64,000 nt of DNA from Cytophagales bacterium (lineage in GTDB: Bacteria; Bacteroidota; Bacteroidia; Cytophagales; Cyclobacteriaceae), in contig JANYHI010000068.1 of the NCBI GenBank assembly GCA_025359125.1, positions 168,245 through 232,244 of the forward strand, written 5' to 3'. Below the pieces are notes generated by a model. That model was not told the origin of the DNA and ran no database searches. It saw only the letters and a program-made list of their open reading frames with translations. Each line of letters starts with the position of its first letter. Position 1 is the stretch's first letter. Below, one piece after another: positions 55,185 to 64,000 of the stretch. Made by a program: the position numbers and the translations under genes.

Positions 55185-56402
55185 TTAAGCGCTGTTTAAT
55201 TCAATTCTAAAAGTTGTACCCTGATTTTCGTCAGAAGATTTTACGAAAATTTTTCCTCCGTGGTACATCTCAATAATTCTTTTGGCTAACGCAAGTCCTA
55301 ACCCCCAACCCCTTTTTTTAGTAGTGAAACCTGGCTTAAAAACACTTTGCACTATTTTTTTCGGAATTCCCTTTCCGGTATCAGAAATATCTATCAGAAC
55401 TTTGCTGTCGCTTCCTCTTAATATTTTAATAGCAATGGTTCCAGAATTTTCCATCGCGTCTACTGCATTTTTACAGAGATTTTCTAAAACCCACTCGAAT
55501 AAAGGAGCATGAACATTAACTGAAATATTTTCAGATAGCGTATACACTTCAATTTTTACTTTTGAAGATAAGCGCGGTTGTAGATAGCCCACCACATTAT
55601 TTACTAATTGAAAAATATTTTCTTTTTTTAGTATAGGAGTAGAGCCAATGCTAGAAAAGCGCTCGGTAACAATTCTAAGCTTGCGAATGTCTTTGTCTAG
55701 CTCATCTACAAATCCTTTATTCCTTAAATCAGGATCGTCCCTCAAAACCTCTACCCATGCCATTAATGAAGATAGCGGAGTTCCAATTTGATGAGCTGTT
55801 TCTTTTGCTAGCCCTACCCATACCCGATTTTGTTCTGATGTTTTAGAATAATTGAAGGCGAGATAAGCGACAAAGAAAAAAATGGCAAGGATGGAAGTCT
55901 CTACGTAAGGAAAGATGATTAACTCTGAAAGTAAAAATGAATTTTTGTAATAGACTTTTTGTACGGCAAATACTTCCTGACTATTCGGATCCTTTAATAA
56001 AATGTCTATCGGAGGATAAACTTTTTTCATTTCTTCCAATTCATTATTTAAGACATCATCTTTTCTTTCTTTACTCCACGAAGAATCAATATCAATATTC
56101 CGGTAAAAGGTGATGTTACTTTTTTCATCTACTAAAATGGTTGGAATGGAATTATTTTTATAAATGATTTCTTCCGTAATGAAAAGAATTTCATTCTCGG
56201 TATCATTTGTAGTATACTCGAGCGCTTTGGCAAATAATTTTACCTGATTTCGTTCTCGCTCCTTTAATTGATTCACTAAAATATTGGTAAACCAAATTGT
56301 ACCCACGCTAATAAATAGAGATGCGATCAGAATAATCCATTTGAGATTGGTATTATCCCTATAAAATTCCATTGAAGAAGGTGAAGCCGGGTTGCTCGCC
56401 AT
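55185..56402 (-). CDS. Membrane histidine kinase, orphan
   Basis: This 405-residue sensor kinase has TM helices at about 21-43 and 160-183 that frame a periplasmic sensor of about 115 residues. The DHp helix holds the phospho-acceptor His204 (KETAHQIGTPLSSLM). The ATPase domain has the N box (CKNAVDAMENSG), G1 (DTGKGIP) and G2 (GWGLGLALAKRII). No response regulator adjoins, so the partner is unknown. It autophosphorylates from ATP and passes the phosphate on. Confidence 0.93.
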   Translation of the reverse strand: MASNPASPSSMEFYRDNTNLKWIILIASLFISVGTIWFTNILVNQLKERERNQVKLFAKALEYTTNDTENEILFITEEIIYKNNSIPTILVDEKSNITFYRNIDIDSSWSKERKDDVLNNELEEMKKVYPPIDILLKDPNSQEVFAVQKVYYKNSFLLSELIIFPYVETSILAIFFFVAYLAFNYSKTSEQNRVWVGLAKETAHQIGTPLSSLMAWVEVLRDDPDLRNKGFVDELDKDIRKLRIVTERFSSIGSTPILKKENIFQLVNNVVGYLQPRLSSKVKIEVYTLSENISVNVHAPLFEWVLENLCKNAVDAMENSGTIAIKILRGSDSKVLIDISDTGKGIPKKIVQSVFKPGFTTKKRGWGLGLALAKRIIEMYHGGKIFVKSSDENQGTTFRIELNSA

Positions 56403-56426
56403 ACGTAGATTTGAAGGTAAATAAAA

Positions 56427-56451
56427 AAATCCGGATGGTGTATCCGGATTT
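56427..56451 (-). terminator. Terminator of the ABC exporter operon
   Basis: The arms AAATCCGGAT and ATCCGGATTT form a 10-bp stem with a 5-base loop, followed by a T-run on the minus strand. It lies between the permease stop at 56478 and the kinase start at 56402. Confidence 0.8.
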
Positions 56452-56477
56452 CATATGAATTACTCGTTGAATATTTT

Positions 56478-57806
56478 CTATCCCTTCATGAAGAACCATT
56501 TAGCCAAAACTTTCCAACTCACTTTTGTTCCTGTCATCAATATTCCTACACGATAAACCCTTCCTGCAATCCACGTAGTAAATAAGAATCCAGCAATTAA
56601 CAAAATCATTGACAACGCAAGCTCCCATGTAGGAACATCAAAGGCAATTCTTCCGACCATCGCCACAGGTGATGTAAACGGAATCACTGAAAGCCAAAAA
56701 CTTACTGACCCATGTGGGTCTCGAAGAATAAACATAAACAACCCTAAATACCCAATCAGTAATGGAAGCGTAATAGGAAACTGAAACTGCTGCGATTCTT
56801 GCATAGATTCTACAGCAGATCCAACCGCAGCGAAGAGTGCTCCGTATAATAAATAGCCGCCTAAGAAGTAGAACACAAATACAAAAGCAATTTTGCCAAA
56901 ACGTATTTCACCCAAATTGGCAAGCGTTTCGTTGATCCTTGAATTTTGTTGATCCATTGCTTGTTTTACATTTTCATCGCCCACTTGTTTAACAACTTCT
57001 TCCATTGCTTGCTTTTGTGGCATCTTTAATCCAAAATATCCAAGCGCTCCTGTGGAAAGCACTGTTATCAGAATTATCCAAATGGTAAATTGCAAAAGGC
57101 CTACCGATGCAATGCCAATAATCTTTCCGAGCATTAATTGGAACGGTCTCACAGACGAAACAATCACTTCTACAATTTTAGAAGTCTTCTCATCAATTAC
57201 GCCTTGCATAATTTGAATGCCGTAGACTAACACGAACATGTAAATTAAAATTCCGAGCCCGAAACCTAGTCCATAAAGAATTCCGGAGTTGCTTGATTTT
57301 TCTTCTCCGGTATCTGAAAGATTTATTTGTTTTAGATTTACCTCTACTTTCAATCCTTTCAAGGTCGCTTTGTCGATCTTGTATTCTTCTAATTTTAAAT
57401 CTCGAATTCTATCTTGAAGTATCGACTCTAGGCCACCCACTTTTTCAATACTTGGATTTTCTTTAGTGTAGATGATCATTCCTTCTGGTTTGTTAATATC
57501 AAACGGTGGAATGTAGAGTAAAGCAAAATCTTTTGATTCGTTGTAAACTTTCTTGGCTTGCTCAATTGGTATTGAAAGAGGAACAAACGAAAACCGCCTA
57601 CCGTTCTCGAAAATAAATTTACCACTTTCATCTACTACCTGAACTGTTTCTGCTTTTGCAGATTCTGCTTCTTTTTTCATGATGTATACTAACACGCCTA
57701 TAATAGCCGGAAAAATAAGGGGCACTAAAATAGTGGTGATAAGAAACGATTTCTTTTGAACACGTGTAAGAAATTCGCGCTGAATGATTAGCCAGATTTT
57801 ACGCAT
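56478..57806 (-). CDS. ABC-2 type permease, NatB-like
   Basis: This 442-residue protein starts with a helix after IIQREFLTRVQKKSFLITT, the NatB/ABC-2 N-terminal signature. A large periplasmic loop follows, then about five helices (GLGFGLGILIYMFVLVYGIQ; YFLGGYLLYGALFAAVGSAV). It pairs with the ATPase at 57844-58788. NatAB systems export Na+ or small compounds. The substrate here is not known. Confidence 0.88.
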   Translation of the reverse strand: MRKIWLIIQREFLTRVQKKSFLITTILVPLIFPAIIGVLVYIMKKEAESAKAETVQVVDESGKFIFENGRRFSFVPLSIPIEQAKKVYNESKDFALLYIPPFDINKPEGMIIYTKENPSIEKVGGLESILQDRIRDLKLEEYKIDKATLKGLKVEVNLKQINLSDTGEEKSSNSGILYGLGFGLGILIYMFVLVYGIQIMQGVIDEKTSKIVEVIVSSVRPFQLMLGKIIGIASVGLLQFTIWIILITVLSTGALGYFGLKMPQKQAMEEVVKQVGDENVKQAMDQQNSRINETLANLGEIRFGKIAFVFVFYFLGGYLLYGALFAAVGSAVESMQESQQFQFPITLPLLIGYLGLFMFILRDPHGSVSFWLSVIPFTSPVAMVGRIAFDVPTWELALSMILLIAGFLFTTWIAGRVYRVGILMTGTKVSWKVLAKWFFMKG

Positions 57807-57843
57807 AAGTAATGGTTTGCTATTTTATTTTAAAAATGAATAG

Positions 57844-58788
57844 TTAAACTTCTTGAAGGTGTTTTTTCAATGCGTCATCTCCTTCACCTTTTACTAGGCT
57901 GATGAAAATATCTGCCATGCTGGGCAGTTTTTCTTGGAAAGAATATAATTCCGTAATATCAACTAAGTCGCGAATTACTTGATTGCCCTTTATTCCATTT
58001 ACCGCTTGGATGGTGGTTGAGAATAGATCATCTTCAATTTTAGTTTGTGATTTCACCTGGTATTTATCGGCTGGTAGCGTAAAATGATTTCCGCGGTGTT
58101 CCACCAAAAAAGTGTTAGAACGGTATTGTTCTTTTACTTCTTTCTTAGATCCTTCTAATATTTTTTTGGACTTGTTGATCAAGGCAATGTGATCGCAAAG
58201 CGACTCTACTGTTTCCATGCGGTGAGTTGAAAAAATAATTGTGCTGCCATTTTCTTTCAGCTCCAGAATTTTTTCTGTAATCAACTGAGCATTTACTGGA
58301 TCGAAACCTGAAAATGGTTCATCTAAAATAATAAGCTTAGGTTCGTGCAAAACAGTGCTAATGAACTGCACCTTCTGCGCCATACCCTTACTTAGGTCTT
58401 CTACTTTTTTATGCCACCAATCTTTAATCTCAAATTTCTCTAGCCAAATTTTGATCTTAGCTAATGCATCTGCGCGGCTTAATCCTTTTAGTTGAGCTAG
58501 ATAAAGAAGTTGGTCACCCACTTTCATTTTCTTGTATAGGCCACGTTCTTCCGGCAGATAGCCAATAATTTCAATATGATTTGGCTTAAGCTTCTCACCA
58601 AAAACTAATACCTCTCCACTGTCGGCATTTATAATTTGATTGATGATTCGGATGAGGGTAGTTTTACCGGCACCATTCGGACCTAATAAACCAAATATAG
58701 TTTTCTCCGGAATGGTCAGGCTTACATTATCCAAAGCTTTGTGCTCTGAATAAATTTTTGAAACATTTTTAACGGTTAATGCATCCAC
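57844..58788 (-). CDS. ABC transporter ATPase, NatA-like
   Basis: Read from GTG 58788 the protein has 314 residues; TTG 58824 is possible but adds a hydrophobic stretch unlike the family start. Walker A is GPNGAGKTT, the signature LSKGMAQKVQF, Walker B LIILDEPFSGFD, and the H-loop STHRME. A DUF4162-like tail follows. It powers the permease downstream, with a gap of 37 bases. Confidence 0.92.
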   Translation of the reverse strand: MDALTVKNVSKIYSEHKALDNVSLTIPEKTIFGLLGPNGAGKTTLIRIINQIINADSGEVLVFGEKLKPNHIEIIGYLPEERGLYKKMKVGDQLLYLAQLKGLSRADALAKIKIWLEKFEIKDWWHKKVEDLSKGMAQKVQFISTVLHEPKLIILDEPFSGFDPVNAQLITEKILELKENGSTIIFSTHRMETVESLCDHIALINKSKKILEGSKKEVKEQYRSNTFLVEHRGNHFTLPADKYQVKSQTKIEDDLFSTTIQAVNGIKGNQVIRDLVDITELYSFQEKLPSMADIFISLVKGEGDDALKKHLQEV

Positions 58789-58856
58789 AGGTAGTAGTTT
58801 TTGTATTAGTATCAAAAATAGCAATTGTATTACATCCTGAAAGATATTTAGTTAAT

Positions 58857-58912
58857 AGTTATTGGTTATCTACTCGCATAAACTGATAACGGTTAACTAA
58901 TAACGGATAACT
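58857..58912. repeat. Direct and inverted 13-bp repeats
   Basis: ATAACGGTTAACT (58886-58898) and ATAACGGATAACT (58900-58912) differ by one base. The reverse-complement-like word AGTTATTGGTTATC starts at 58857. They lie between the toastrack gene stop and the ATPase start. Confidence 0.4.
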
Positions 58913-59805
58913 TAATTTGATTCTTTGAAAACGATTTTGCCCATAGAAACATCCAGATCGAATGTAAGGGCATTTTTAGAATTTTTAGTGTAGGCAGCAT
59001 TAGCAAATTTGTTTTCGCCAATTTTCTTGAGACTCTTGCTTAAGTTGATACTACAAAGCCACGACTCATTAATTTTTACCATAACGGGTACATCTTCGTT
59101 GGGCAAGCGGATAATTAAATTACCCGCACCTACACTGCCCACTACATGATTTGTTACTGTTGGTCGATTAGAAAAATCGAGGAACATATTTCCAAAACCA
59201 ACATCTGCTACTAACACTTTTGATTTAGCAAGATTAAGTTGCTTTGCATTCACAGTTCCCATGTCTACTTTAATATAAAAAGTATCCATCGTAACTTTAT
59301 TTTCAACCCCTGAGAGGTAAGAGATATTTACATCTGCGCTACCGGTTATGATTTTTAGTTTTTCGATTGATAAGCCTGATAAATCAATGTTGGCATTTCC
59401 CAAACCATAATCTAGATTAAGGGAATAAGGAGTTGATTCAGTGAGATAGACTTTCCAGAATTTATCCATCGACTTTTCATCTTTCCCGAAAACCTGATAA
59501 GAGATTTTTTGGCCTACGCCACTTTGGTTGGCTTCTTCCAAAGCAAGTTTAACGGAACAGATTTTTCCAATTATTTCATTGCTGAATGTATGGGAATATT
59601 GCTCTAAATCTTGATTGCTATAAATATTAAGAAAATCTGTACTCTGGCTTGGTCGAATAAAACAATTTCCAGTTTTAGCCTTTAAGCATAATTCTACCTT
59701 ATCGCATTTACCTGCATTCTCTACTGAGAACTGTTTTTTTACTTGGCCAAAACTGATTAGGCCAGCAGATACACTTACAAAAGATAAGACCAGTGCCTTT
59801 ACCAT
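58912..59805 (-). CDS. Exported toastrack-like (DUF4097-type) protein
   Basis: This 297-residue protein has a signal peptide (MVKALVLSFVSVSAGLISFG). The mature part is a regular series of short beta strands (GNANIDLSGLSIEKLKIITG, VADVGFGNMFLDFSN), characteristic of toastrack/DUF4097 or LiaF-like beta-helix proteins. Proteins of this fold often sit near envelope-stress systems. Function here is unknown. Confidence 0.6.
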   Translation of the reverse strand: MVKALVLSFVSVSAGLISFGQVKKQFSVENAGKCDKVELCLKAKTGNCFIRPSQSTDFLNIYSNQDLEQYSHTFSNEIIGKICSVKLALEEANQSGVGQKISYQVFGKDEKSMDKFWKVYLTESTPYSLNLDYGLGNANIDLSGLSIEKLKIITGSADVNISYLSGVENKVTMDTFYIKVDMGTVNAKQLNLAKSKVLVADVGFGNMFLDFSNRPTVTNHVVGSVGAGNLIIRLPNEDVPVMVKINESWLCSINLSKSLKKIGENKFANAAYTKNSKNALTFDLDVSMGKIVFKESN

Positions 59806-59870
59806 ACTTCCTTTAGGCTTTCACTTATAGAAACTTTTTATCGATTGTAAAAGGGCAATTTTAACAAAAA

Positions 59871-59902
59871 AATAACCCGTAATGTTTCTTATACGAGTTA
59901 TT
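59871..59902 (-). terminator. dnaJ terminator
   Basis: The arms AATAACCCGTA (59871-59881) and TACGAGTTATT (59892-59902) pair with one mismatch. A T-run follows on the minus strand. It lies 26 bases beyond the dnaJ stop. Confidence 0.65.
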
Positions 59903-59927
59903 TTATAAATGGTTATAATTTTATAAG

Positions 59928-61049
59928 CTATCCGAAGTACTCCTTCATCCGTTCGAAGAAGCCTTTTTCATTAGCATCTGGATTAGGCTGAAAATTGGCG
60001 GCTGTCCGCAGGCTTTCTAACTTGTTCTTCTCTTCGGCAGTAAGCTTTTTAGGTGTCCACACATTAATATAGATGAGCTGATCGCCAGTGTTGTAGCCAT
60101 TAATATCTTTAAGACCCTTTCCGCGTAAGCGTAAAATTTTGCCGCTTTGCGTTCCGGCATCTATTTTAATGCGAACCTTTCCGCCTATAGATGGAACTTC
60201 TACAGACGTGCCGAGGGCAGCGTCTACAAAACTAATGTGTAAGTCGTAAACTAAATTGTTACCATCTCGCTTTAGCTCTTTATCCTCCGTCTCTTCTACT
60301 AATATTAGAAGGTCTCCAGGAACTCCACCACCAGGGGCTTCGTTTCCTTTTCCCGACATAGATAACTGCATGCCATCACTGACTCCTGCGGGAATTTTCA
60401 CGGTAATTAAATCTTCTTTCGAAACCAAACCAGAGCTATCTACACCAGAGGGGCGTTTATCAATTGTTTGACCAGCACCATTACAAGTTGGGCACGTGTT
60501 GGATGACACCATTTGGCCAAGCATGGTATTTACTACCTTTCTTACCTGGCCAGTGCCTTGGCAAGTAGCACAGTTTTTAAACGTTACTCCTTCCGCACGA
60601 ATAAGTCTGTTAACTTTTATTTTCTTTTCAACACCGTTGGCAATTTCTTCTAGTGTTAATTTTAATTTGATGCGCAGGTTAGATCCTTTGCGTTGGCGCG
60701 ATCGGCCACCACCTCCTCCAAAAAAACTATCGAACGGACTGCCACCACCTCCTCCAAAAATATCTCCAAACTGACTGAAGATATCGTCCATATTCATTTC
60801 GTGAGAAGAATATCCGCCACCACTGCCTGGTTTGTTATGACCAAAGCGATCGTATTGCGCGCGCTTGGTTTCGTCACTTAAAACTTCGTATGCTTCAGCA
60901 GCTTCTTTAAATTTTTCTTCCGCTTCTTTGTTACCCTGATTTTTATCGGGGTGAAACTGAATGGCCGTTTTGCGGTAGGCCTTTTTTATTTCTTCGGCAG
61001 TAGCTGATTTGCTTACTCCTAAGATTTCGTAAAAATCTCTCTTCGCCAT
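59928..61049 (-). CDS. dnaJ: Chaperone DnaJ with reduced zinc region
   Basis: DnaJ delivers unfolded protein to DnaK and triggers its ATPase. The 373 residues carry the J-domain with HPD (33-35) and a Gly/Phe linker with GGGGG runs. Then come the zinc region and the substrate-binding C-terminal domains. Only two CxxCxGxG motifs remain, at Cys160-163 (CATCQGTG) and Cys186-189 (CPTCNGAG), instead of four. By position they are motifs 2 and 3, so zinc centre II is kept and centre I (motifs 1 and 4) is absent. grpE lies just upstream, with 24 bases between. Confidence 0.95.
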   Translation of the reverse strand: MAKRDFYEILGVSKSATAEEIKKAYRKTAIQFHPDKNQGNKEAEEKFKEAAEAYEVLSDETKRAQYDRFGHNKPGSGGGYSSHEMNMDDIFSQFGDIFGGGGGSPFDSFFGGGGGRSRQRKGSNLRIKLKLTLEEIANGVEKKIKVNRLIRAEGVTFKNCATCQGTGQVRKVVNTMLGQMVSSNTCPTCNGAGQTIDKRPSGVDSSGLVSKEDLITVKIPAGVSDGMQLSMSGKGNEAPGGGVPGDLLILVEETEDKELKRDGNNLVYDLHISFVDAALGTSVEVPSIGGKVRIKIDAGTQSGKILRLRGKGLKDINGYNTGDQLIYINVWTPKKLTAEEKNKLESLRTAANFQPNPDANEKGFFERMKEYFG

Positions 61050-61073
61050 GTAAAGTGATAGGTTTAAAAATTA

Positions 61074-61637
61074 TTAGTTGCCGACAACCACTTTTGCGAA
61101 TCGGATTACTTTGTCGTTTAATAAATATCCTTTCTCCACCACATCAACTATTTTACCTTTCAGTTTTTCTTCGGGTGCAGCAATCTGTGTGATCGCTTCA
61201 TGCAAATCGGGGTTGAAGTTCGCTCCTGTGCCGGTTTCCATTTCCTTCACGCTGAATTGATCTAGAATTTTCTTGAATTTATTTTGAATGAGAAAAAATC
61301 CTTCAGACTCTTTATCGTTTTTGTCTTTAAATGATTTACTCGCTCTCTCAAAATCATCTGCAACAGGTAATAAGACTTTCAGTAACTGTTCGTTGGCCGA
61401 TTGAATCATCTCTAATTTTTCTTTTGCAGAGCGTCTTCTGAAATTATCAAACTCGGCATAAAGGCGAATATATTTATCTTTGGCTTCTGCCAATTCGTCC
61501 TGTAACTTTTTTAAACCATCGGTGGCAGTAGCTGCATTTGGCAAATCTGATGGTTCCTGAGTTTGCGTTGGTGGAGCCTCGGTAGCTGAATCATTATAAT
61601 TTTCTAATTCCGACTCTGGATGAACAGTATTTTCCAT
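61074..61637 (-). CDS. grpE: Nucleotide-exchange factor GrpE
   Basis: GrpE is the DnaK nucleotide-exchange factor. The 187 residues have an acidic disordered start (about 1-45), a long coiled coil, and the C-terminal beta domain with FNPDLHEAITQIAAPEEKLK and VVEKGYLLNDKVIR, which are diagnostic. FDNFRRRSAKEKLEMIQ is the family signature. It is transcribed ahead of dnaJ. Confidence 0.96.
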   Translation of the reverse strand: MENTVHPESELENYNDSATEAPPTQTQEPSDLPNAATATDGLKKLQDELAEAKDKYIRLYAEFDNFRRRSAKEKLEMIQSANEQLLKVLLPVADDFERASKSFKDKNDKESEGFFLIQNKFKKILDQFSVKEMETGTGANFNPDLHEAITQIAAPEEKLKGKIVDVVEKGYLLNDKVIRFAKVVVGN

Positions 61638-61725
61638 TTTATTAAATTAATAAGCCCAAATAGACAAGAATTTTGCCAATCAGCGAATACGTGCCAAGAT
61701 GGCGCGTAAAATTTCAACTCTATTT

Positions 61726-62718
61726 TTAATCTTTAAGATTTCGCCAGATAAGATCCTTCAACTCCACTATTCCCTGATTGGCAATGGACGAAATAAATAC
61801 AGAAGGTATTTCATTGGGAACTTCCTTTTTTATGGCCTCTTTCAATTCTTCATCTAAGAGATCAGATTTAGTAATGGCAAGTAGTCTTTTTTTATCTAGC
61901 AATTCGGGATTGTATTTTTTTAACTCATTCAACAATATTTCAAATTCTTGTCGGATATCTTTTGCATCGGCAGGAATCAGAAAAAGAAGTAATGAATTTC
62001 GTTCGATGTGTTTTAAAAATCGGATACCAAGCCCTTTGCCTTCCGCAGCACCTTCAATAATTCCGGGAATATCGGCCATTACAAAAGACTGATTATCGCG
62101 GTAAGCGACAACGCCTAAATTAGGAGTAAGGGTAGTGAATGCGTAGTCTGCAATTTTTGGTTTGGCTGCTGACACCACAGATAGTAAAGTTGATTTCCCG
62201 GCATTTGGAAATCCAACTAATCCAACATCTGCTAGTATTCTTAATTCAAGAATAATCCATTCATCTATACCTGGCTCACCCGTTTGTGCGTGTTGTGGCG
62301 CTTGATTAGTTGGTGTGGCAAAGTGAGCATTTCCTTTTCCGCCTCTGCCACCGGGGGCAAGTATAATCTCTTGTCCGTCTTGACTAATTTCACAAATAAT
62401 CTCTCCGGTTTCGGCACGTTTTGCAATCGTACCGAGTGGTACATCTAAAATAACATCTTTACCAAATGCACCCGTACAATTTTGAGATTGCCCTGCTTCT
62501 CCGTTTTCGGCAAAGATATGTTTACGAAATTTTAGATGGAGCAGCGTCCACATTTGTGCGTTGCCTCTCAGAATTACGTGCCCGCCACGGCCACCGTCAC
62601 CACCATCTGGCCCACCCTTATCAATAAATTTTTCGCGATGAAAATGTAAACATCCAGGGCCTCCGTTGCCCGAGCGCGAATTAAATTTTACGTAATCAAT
62701 GAAATTAGGATTGGACAT
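61726..62718 (-). CDS. obgE: Obg GTPase
   Basis: Obg is a ribosome-associated GTPase in 50S assembly and the stress response. The 330 residues have the glycine-rich Obg domain ([28 protein letters not shown]) and a G domain with G1 [13 protein letters not shown]3 DIPGIIEG and G4 TKSD. The variable acidic tail of some Obg proteins is missing. Confidence 0.96.
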   Translation of the reverse strand: MSNPNFIDYVKFNSRSGNGGPGCLHFHREKFIDKGGPDGGDGGRGGHVILRGNAQMWTLLHLKFRKHIFAENGEAGQSQNCTGAFGKDVILDVPLGTIAKRAETGEIICEISQDGQEIILAPGGRGGKGNAHFATPTNQAPQHAQTGEPGIDEWIILELRILADVGLVGFPNAGKSTLLSVVSAAKPKIADYAFTTLTPNLGVVAYRDNQSFVMADIPGIIEGAAEGKGLGIRFLKHIERNSLLLFLIPADAKDIRQEFEILLNELKKYNPELLDKKRLLAITKSDLLDEELKEAIKKEVPNEIPSVFISSIANQGIVELKDLIWRNLKD

Positions 62719-62723
62719 ATTGC

Positions 62724-62765
62724 GTTGCCGGTTTCTGGTTTACCGGTAACTGGCAACCGGAAACT
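62724..62765. repeat. ACCGGT-centred palindromic repeat
   Basis: TTACCGGTAA (62740-62749) is a perfect palindrome. It is flanked by CTGG copies and by the related words GTTGCCGG and GGCAACCGG. It lies in the 52-base gap between adk and obgE and is probably a REP-like intergenic repeat. Confidence 0.35.
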
Positions 62766-62770
62766 TGGTG

Positions 62771-63340
62771 TTACTTCTGGTCTATTACTTTACAGATGTC
62801 GTTAAAGATTGTATCTACCGCACCAAAGCCTTCTACTGTATTTAGCCGATTTTGTTTTTCGTAGAAGGGGAGTACGTGAATTGTTTTCGTAAAATATTCG
62901 GCAATGCGTTTAGTTAATTTTTCATCCTCATCATCGGCTCTATTCTCGGTAGTTCTACGTTTGGCAATTCTTGTTCTTACTTCTTGTTCAGTAACATTTA
63001 GGGCTACTACGTAATGAATGGCCGAATGATTCTCTTTCATAAATTGATCAAGTGCCTCTGCCTGCGGCACTGTGCGAGGGAATCCATCAAATAAAAAGCC
63101 TTTTGCATTTGGATTTTTATCTAGTTCCTCTTTCAGCATGGCAATGGTAATTTCATCGGGCACCAAGGCACCGCTGTTCATAATTTCTTTTACTCTTTTG
63201 CCAAGAGGCGTGTCATTTTTTGTATGCCACCTAAAAAGGTCTCCGGTAGAAATATGAACGAAGCCATACTTCTGAATTAATTTTTCGCTTTGCGTTCCTT
63301 TGCCGGCTCCGGGTGGGCCAAAGAGTACCAAGTTTTTCAT
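62771..63340 (-). CDS. adk: Adenylate kinase
   Basis: The enzyme interconverts ATP, AMP and ADP. The 189 residues are the short-lid form. The P-loop is GPPGAGKGTQ, the AMP-binding segment STGDLFRWH, the core FDGFPRTVPQAEALD, and the lid RIAKRRTTENRADDEDE. No zinc Cys set is present in the lid. Confidence 0.96.
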   Translation of the reverse strand: MKNLVLFGPPGAGKGTQSEKLIQKYGFVHISTGDLFRWHTKNDTPLGKRVKEIMNSGALVPDEITIAMLKEELDKNPNAKGFLFDGFPRTVPQAEALDQFMKENHSAIHYVVALNVTEQEVRTRIAKRRTTENRADDEDEKLTKRIAEYFTKTIHVLPFYEKQNRLNTVEGFGAVDTIFNDICKVIDQK

Positions 63341-63428
63341 TTATCTCCCTGTTTGGTTAAGAAAAGATAGGCAAGATAAGAAGAAAGCCACACTCGCCAA
63401 TGGGCGGGCAAAAATGTTCAGGAAGAGA

Positions 63429-63956
63429 TTAATTTATTTTCTTATACAAATCAACGAGATTTCGGCCCAGCCCATCATAGTCCATCCCGTACCCCAAAAC
63501 AAATTCATCATCGAGATCAAACCCAACATACTTTACATCTACTACTTTTTCGCGCGCCACACTTTTTCGCAACAATGAAATAGCTTCCACGGATTTTGTG
63601 CCCCGATCTCTTAAATCGGACATGATTTTTTCTAAGGTAAGTCCGGTGTCCACAATATCTTCAACAATTAAAATATCCTGATTGAAGATGCTTTCCTCGT
63701 GGCCGATTAGTGTTTTGAGCTGACCACTACTGGCCGTTCCATTGTAAGAAGAGATTTTAACGAATGAAATTTTGCAGGGAAGATTTAATTGTTTCATCAG
63801 ATCGGAAGCAAACATGAAAGACCCGTTTAAAATCGGGAGCAATATTGGATTCCGATCCTGATAGTCGCTGTTGATTTGCGCTGCTAATTCGGCAACCCTA
63901 TTTTCAATTTGCGTTGCAGTAATAAATTTCTCAAACTCAAGATCTTTTATCTTCAT
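63429..63956 (-). CDS. hpt: Hypoxanthine phosphoribosyltransferase
   Basis: The enzyme turns hypoxanthine or guanine and PRPP into IMP or GMP in purine salvage. The 175 residues are a typical length. The PRPP loop is ILIVEDIVDTGLTLEKIM, and ISSYNGTASSG is the flexible catalytic loop. The C-terminal KYVGFDLDDEFVLGYGMDYD holds the purine-binding Asp. adk follows 88 bases downstream. Confidence 0.95.
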   Translation of the reverse strand: MKIKDLEFEKFITATQIENRVAELAAQINSDYQDRNPILLPILNGSFMFASDLMKQLNLPCKISFVKISSYNGTASSGQLKTLIGHEESIFNQDILIVEDIVDTGLTLEKIMSDLRDRGTKSVEAISLLRKSVAREKVVDVKYVGFDLDDEFVLGYGMDYDGLGRNLVDLYKKIN

Positions 63957-63961
63957 CTTGG

Positions 63962-63969
63962 CAAAGATA
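63962..63969 (-). promoter_or_regulatory. -7 box just before hpt
   Basis: On the minus strand this reads TATCTTTG, a perfect TAnnTTTG, ending 5 bases before the hpt ATG. Transcription would start almost at the start codon. The -33 element is not evident before the window ends. Confidence 0.4.
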
Positions 63970-64000
63970 CGCTACAAACGGTAAGCAGAATTTATTTTTC

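Noticed and set aside
1..64000. tRNA, rRNA, CRISPR array, IS element or prophage
   Set aside because: Reading both strands gave no cloverleaf, no regularly spaced repeats, no transposase or integrase, and no phage structural gene.

Overview
The window looks like chromosomal DNA of an AT-rich Bacteroidota, most likely a member of the Cytophagales. Three proteins end in type IX secretion (T9SS, por) sorting domains. Shine-Dalgarno sites are almost absent, several upstream regions carry the Bacteroidota -7 box TAnnTTTG, and the block hpt-adk-obgE-grpE-dnaJ has the order usual in this phylum. PadR-controlled MacB-like permeases with an N-terminal prefix domain also fit Cytophagales. The genus cannot be fixed from the sequence. 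No rRNA, tRNA, CRISPR array, IS transposase or phage gene was seen. No stretch over 300 bases lacks a gene.

Layout. 1-13.9 kb: a truncated beta-propeller protein, then two very large exported caspase-fold proteins (MORN-TPR-CHAT and WD40-caspase), each followed by a small two-TM protein. Between them lies the block DUF1599-folP-cdaA (folate synthesis, c-di-AMP). 13.9-17.8 kb: kbl and a short-chain tdh, the two steps of threonine-to-glycine breakdown, around an M28 peptidase. 17.8-21.6 kb: two related T9SS cargo proteins. 21.7-24 kb: a MntA/HepT toxin-antitoxin pair sits between a truncated copy of the flippase gene start and the intact flippase gene. 24-27.9 kb: a TPR protein, DUF4292 lipoprotein and EnvC-like envelope operon. 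27.9-33.9 kb: a DUF1501/DUF1800 pair with a palindrome-rich in-frame insertion in the DUF1800 signal peptide, a frameshifted Kelch/T9SS gene and a divergent lipoprotein gene. 34-38.6 kb: clpB and a GT3 glycogen synthase.

38.6-44.5 kb holds a tightly packed operon: ethanolamine-type permease, glutamine-synthetase-like ligase, Fe-alcohol dehydrogenase, PuuD-like gamma-glutamyl hydrolase and aldehyde dehydrogenase. Read together these predict a coenzyme-B12-independent ethanolamine route through gamma-glutamyl intermediates, ending in glycine and glutamate. This is the most interesting metabolic system in the window. 45.8-51.3 kb: PadR regulator with a candidate operator and two FtsX/MacB-type permeases. 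51.3-55.2 kb: an alkylation-damage island (AraC-Ogt fusion, separate Ada zinc domain, 2OG-Fe(II) oxygenase, AlkA glycosylase). 55.2-59.8 kb: a histidine kinase, a NatAB-type ABC exporter and a toastrack-like exported protein. 59.9-64 kb: dnaJ, grpE, obgE, adk, hpt. The DnaJ has lost two of its four zinc motifs.

Three genes (Kelch/T9SS, DUF4907-like lipoprotein, alkA) are each broken by a single-base frameshift, two of them at homopolymer runs. They could be assembly errors, phase-variable tracts or recent pseudogenes. Raw reads would tell.
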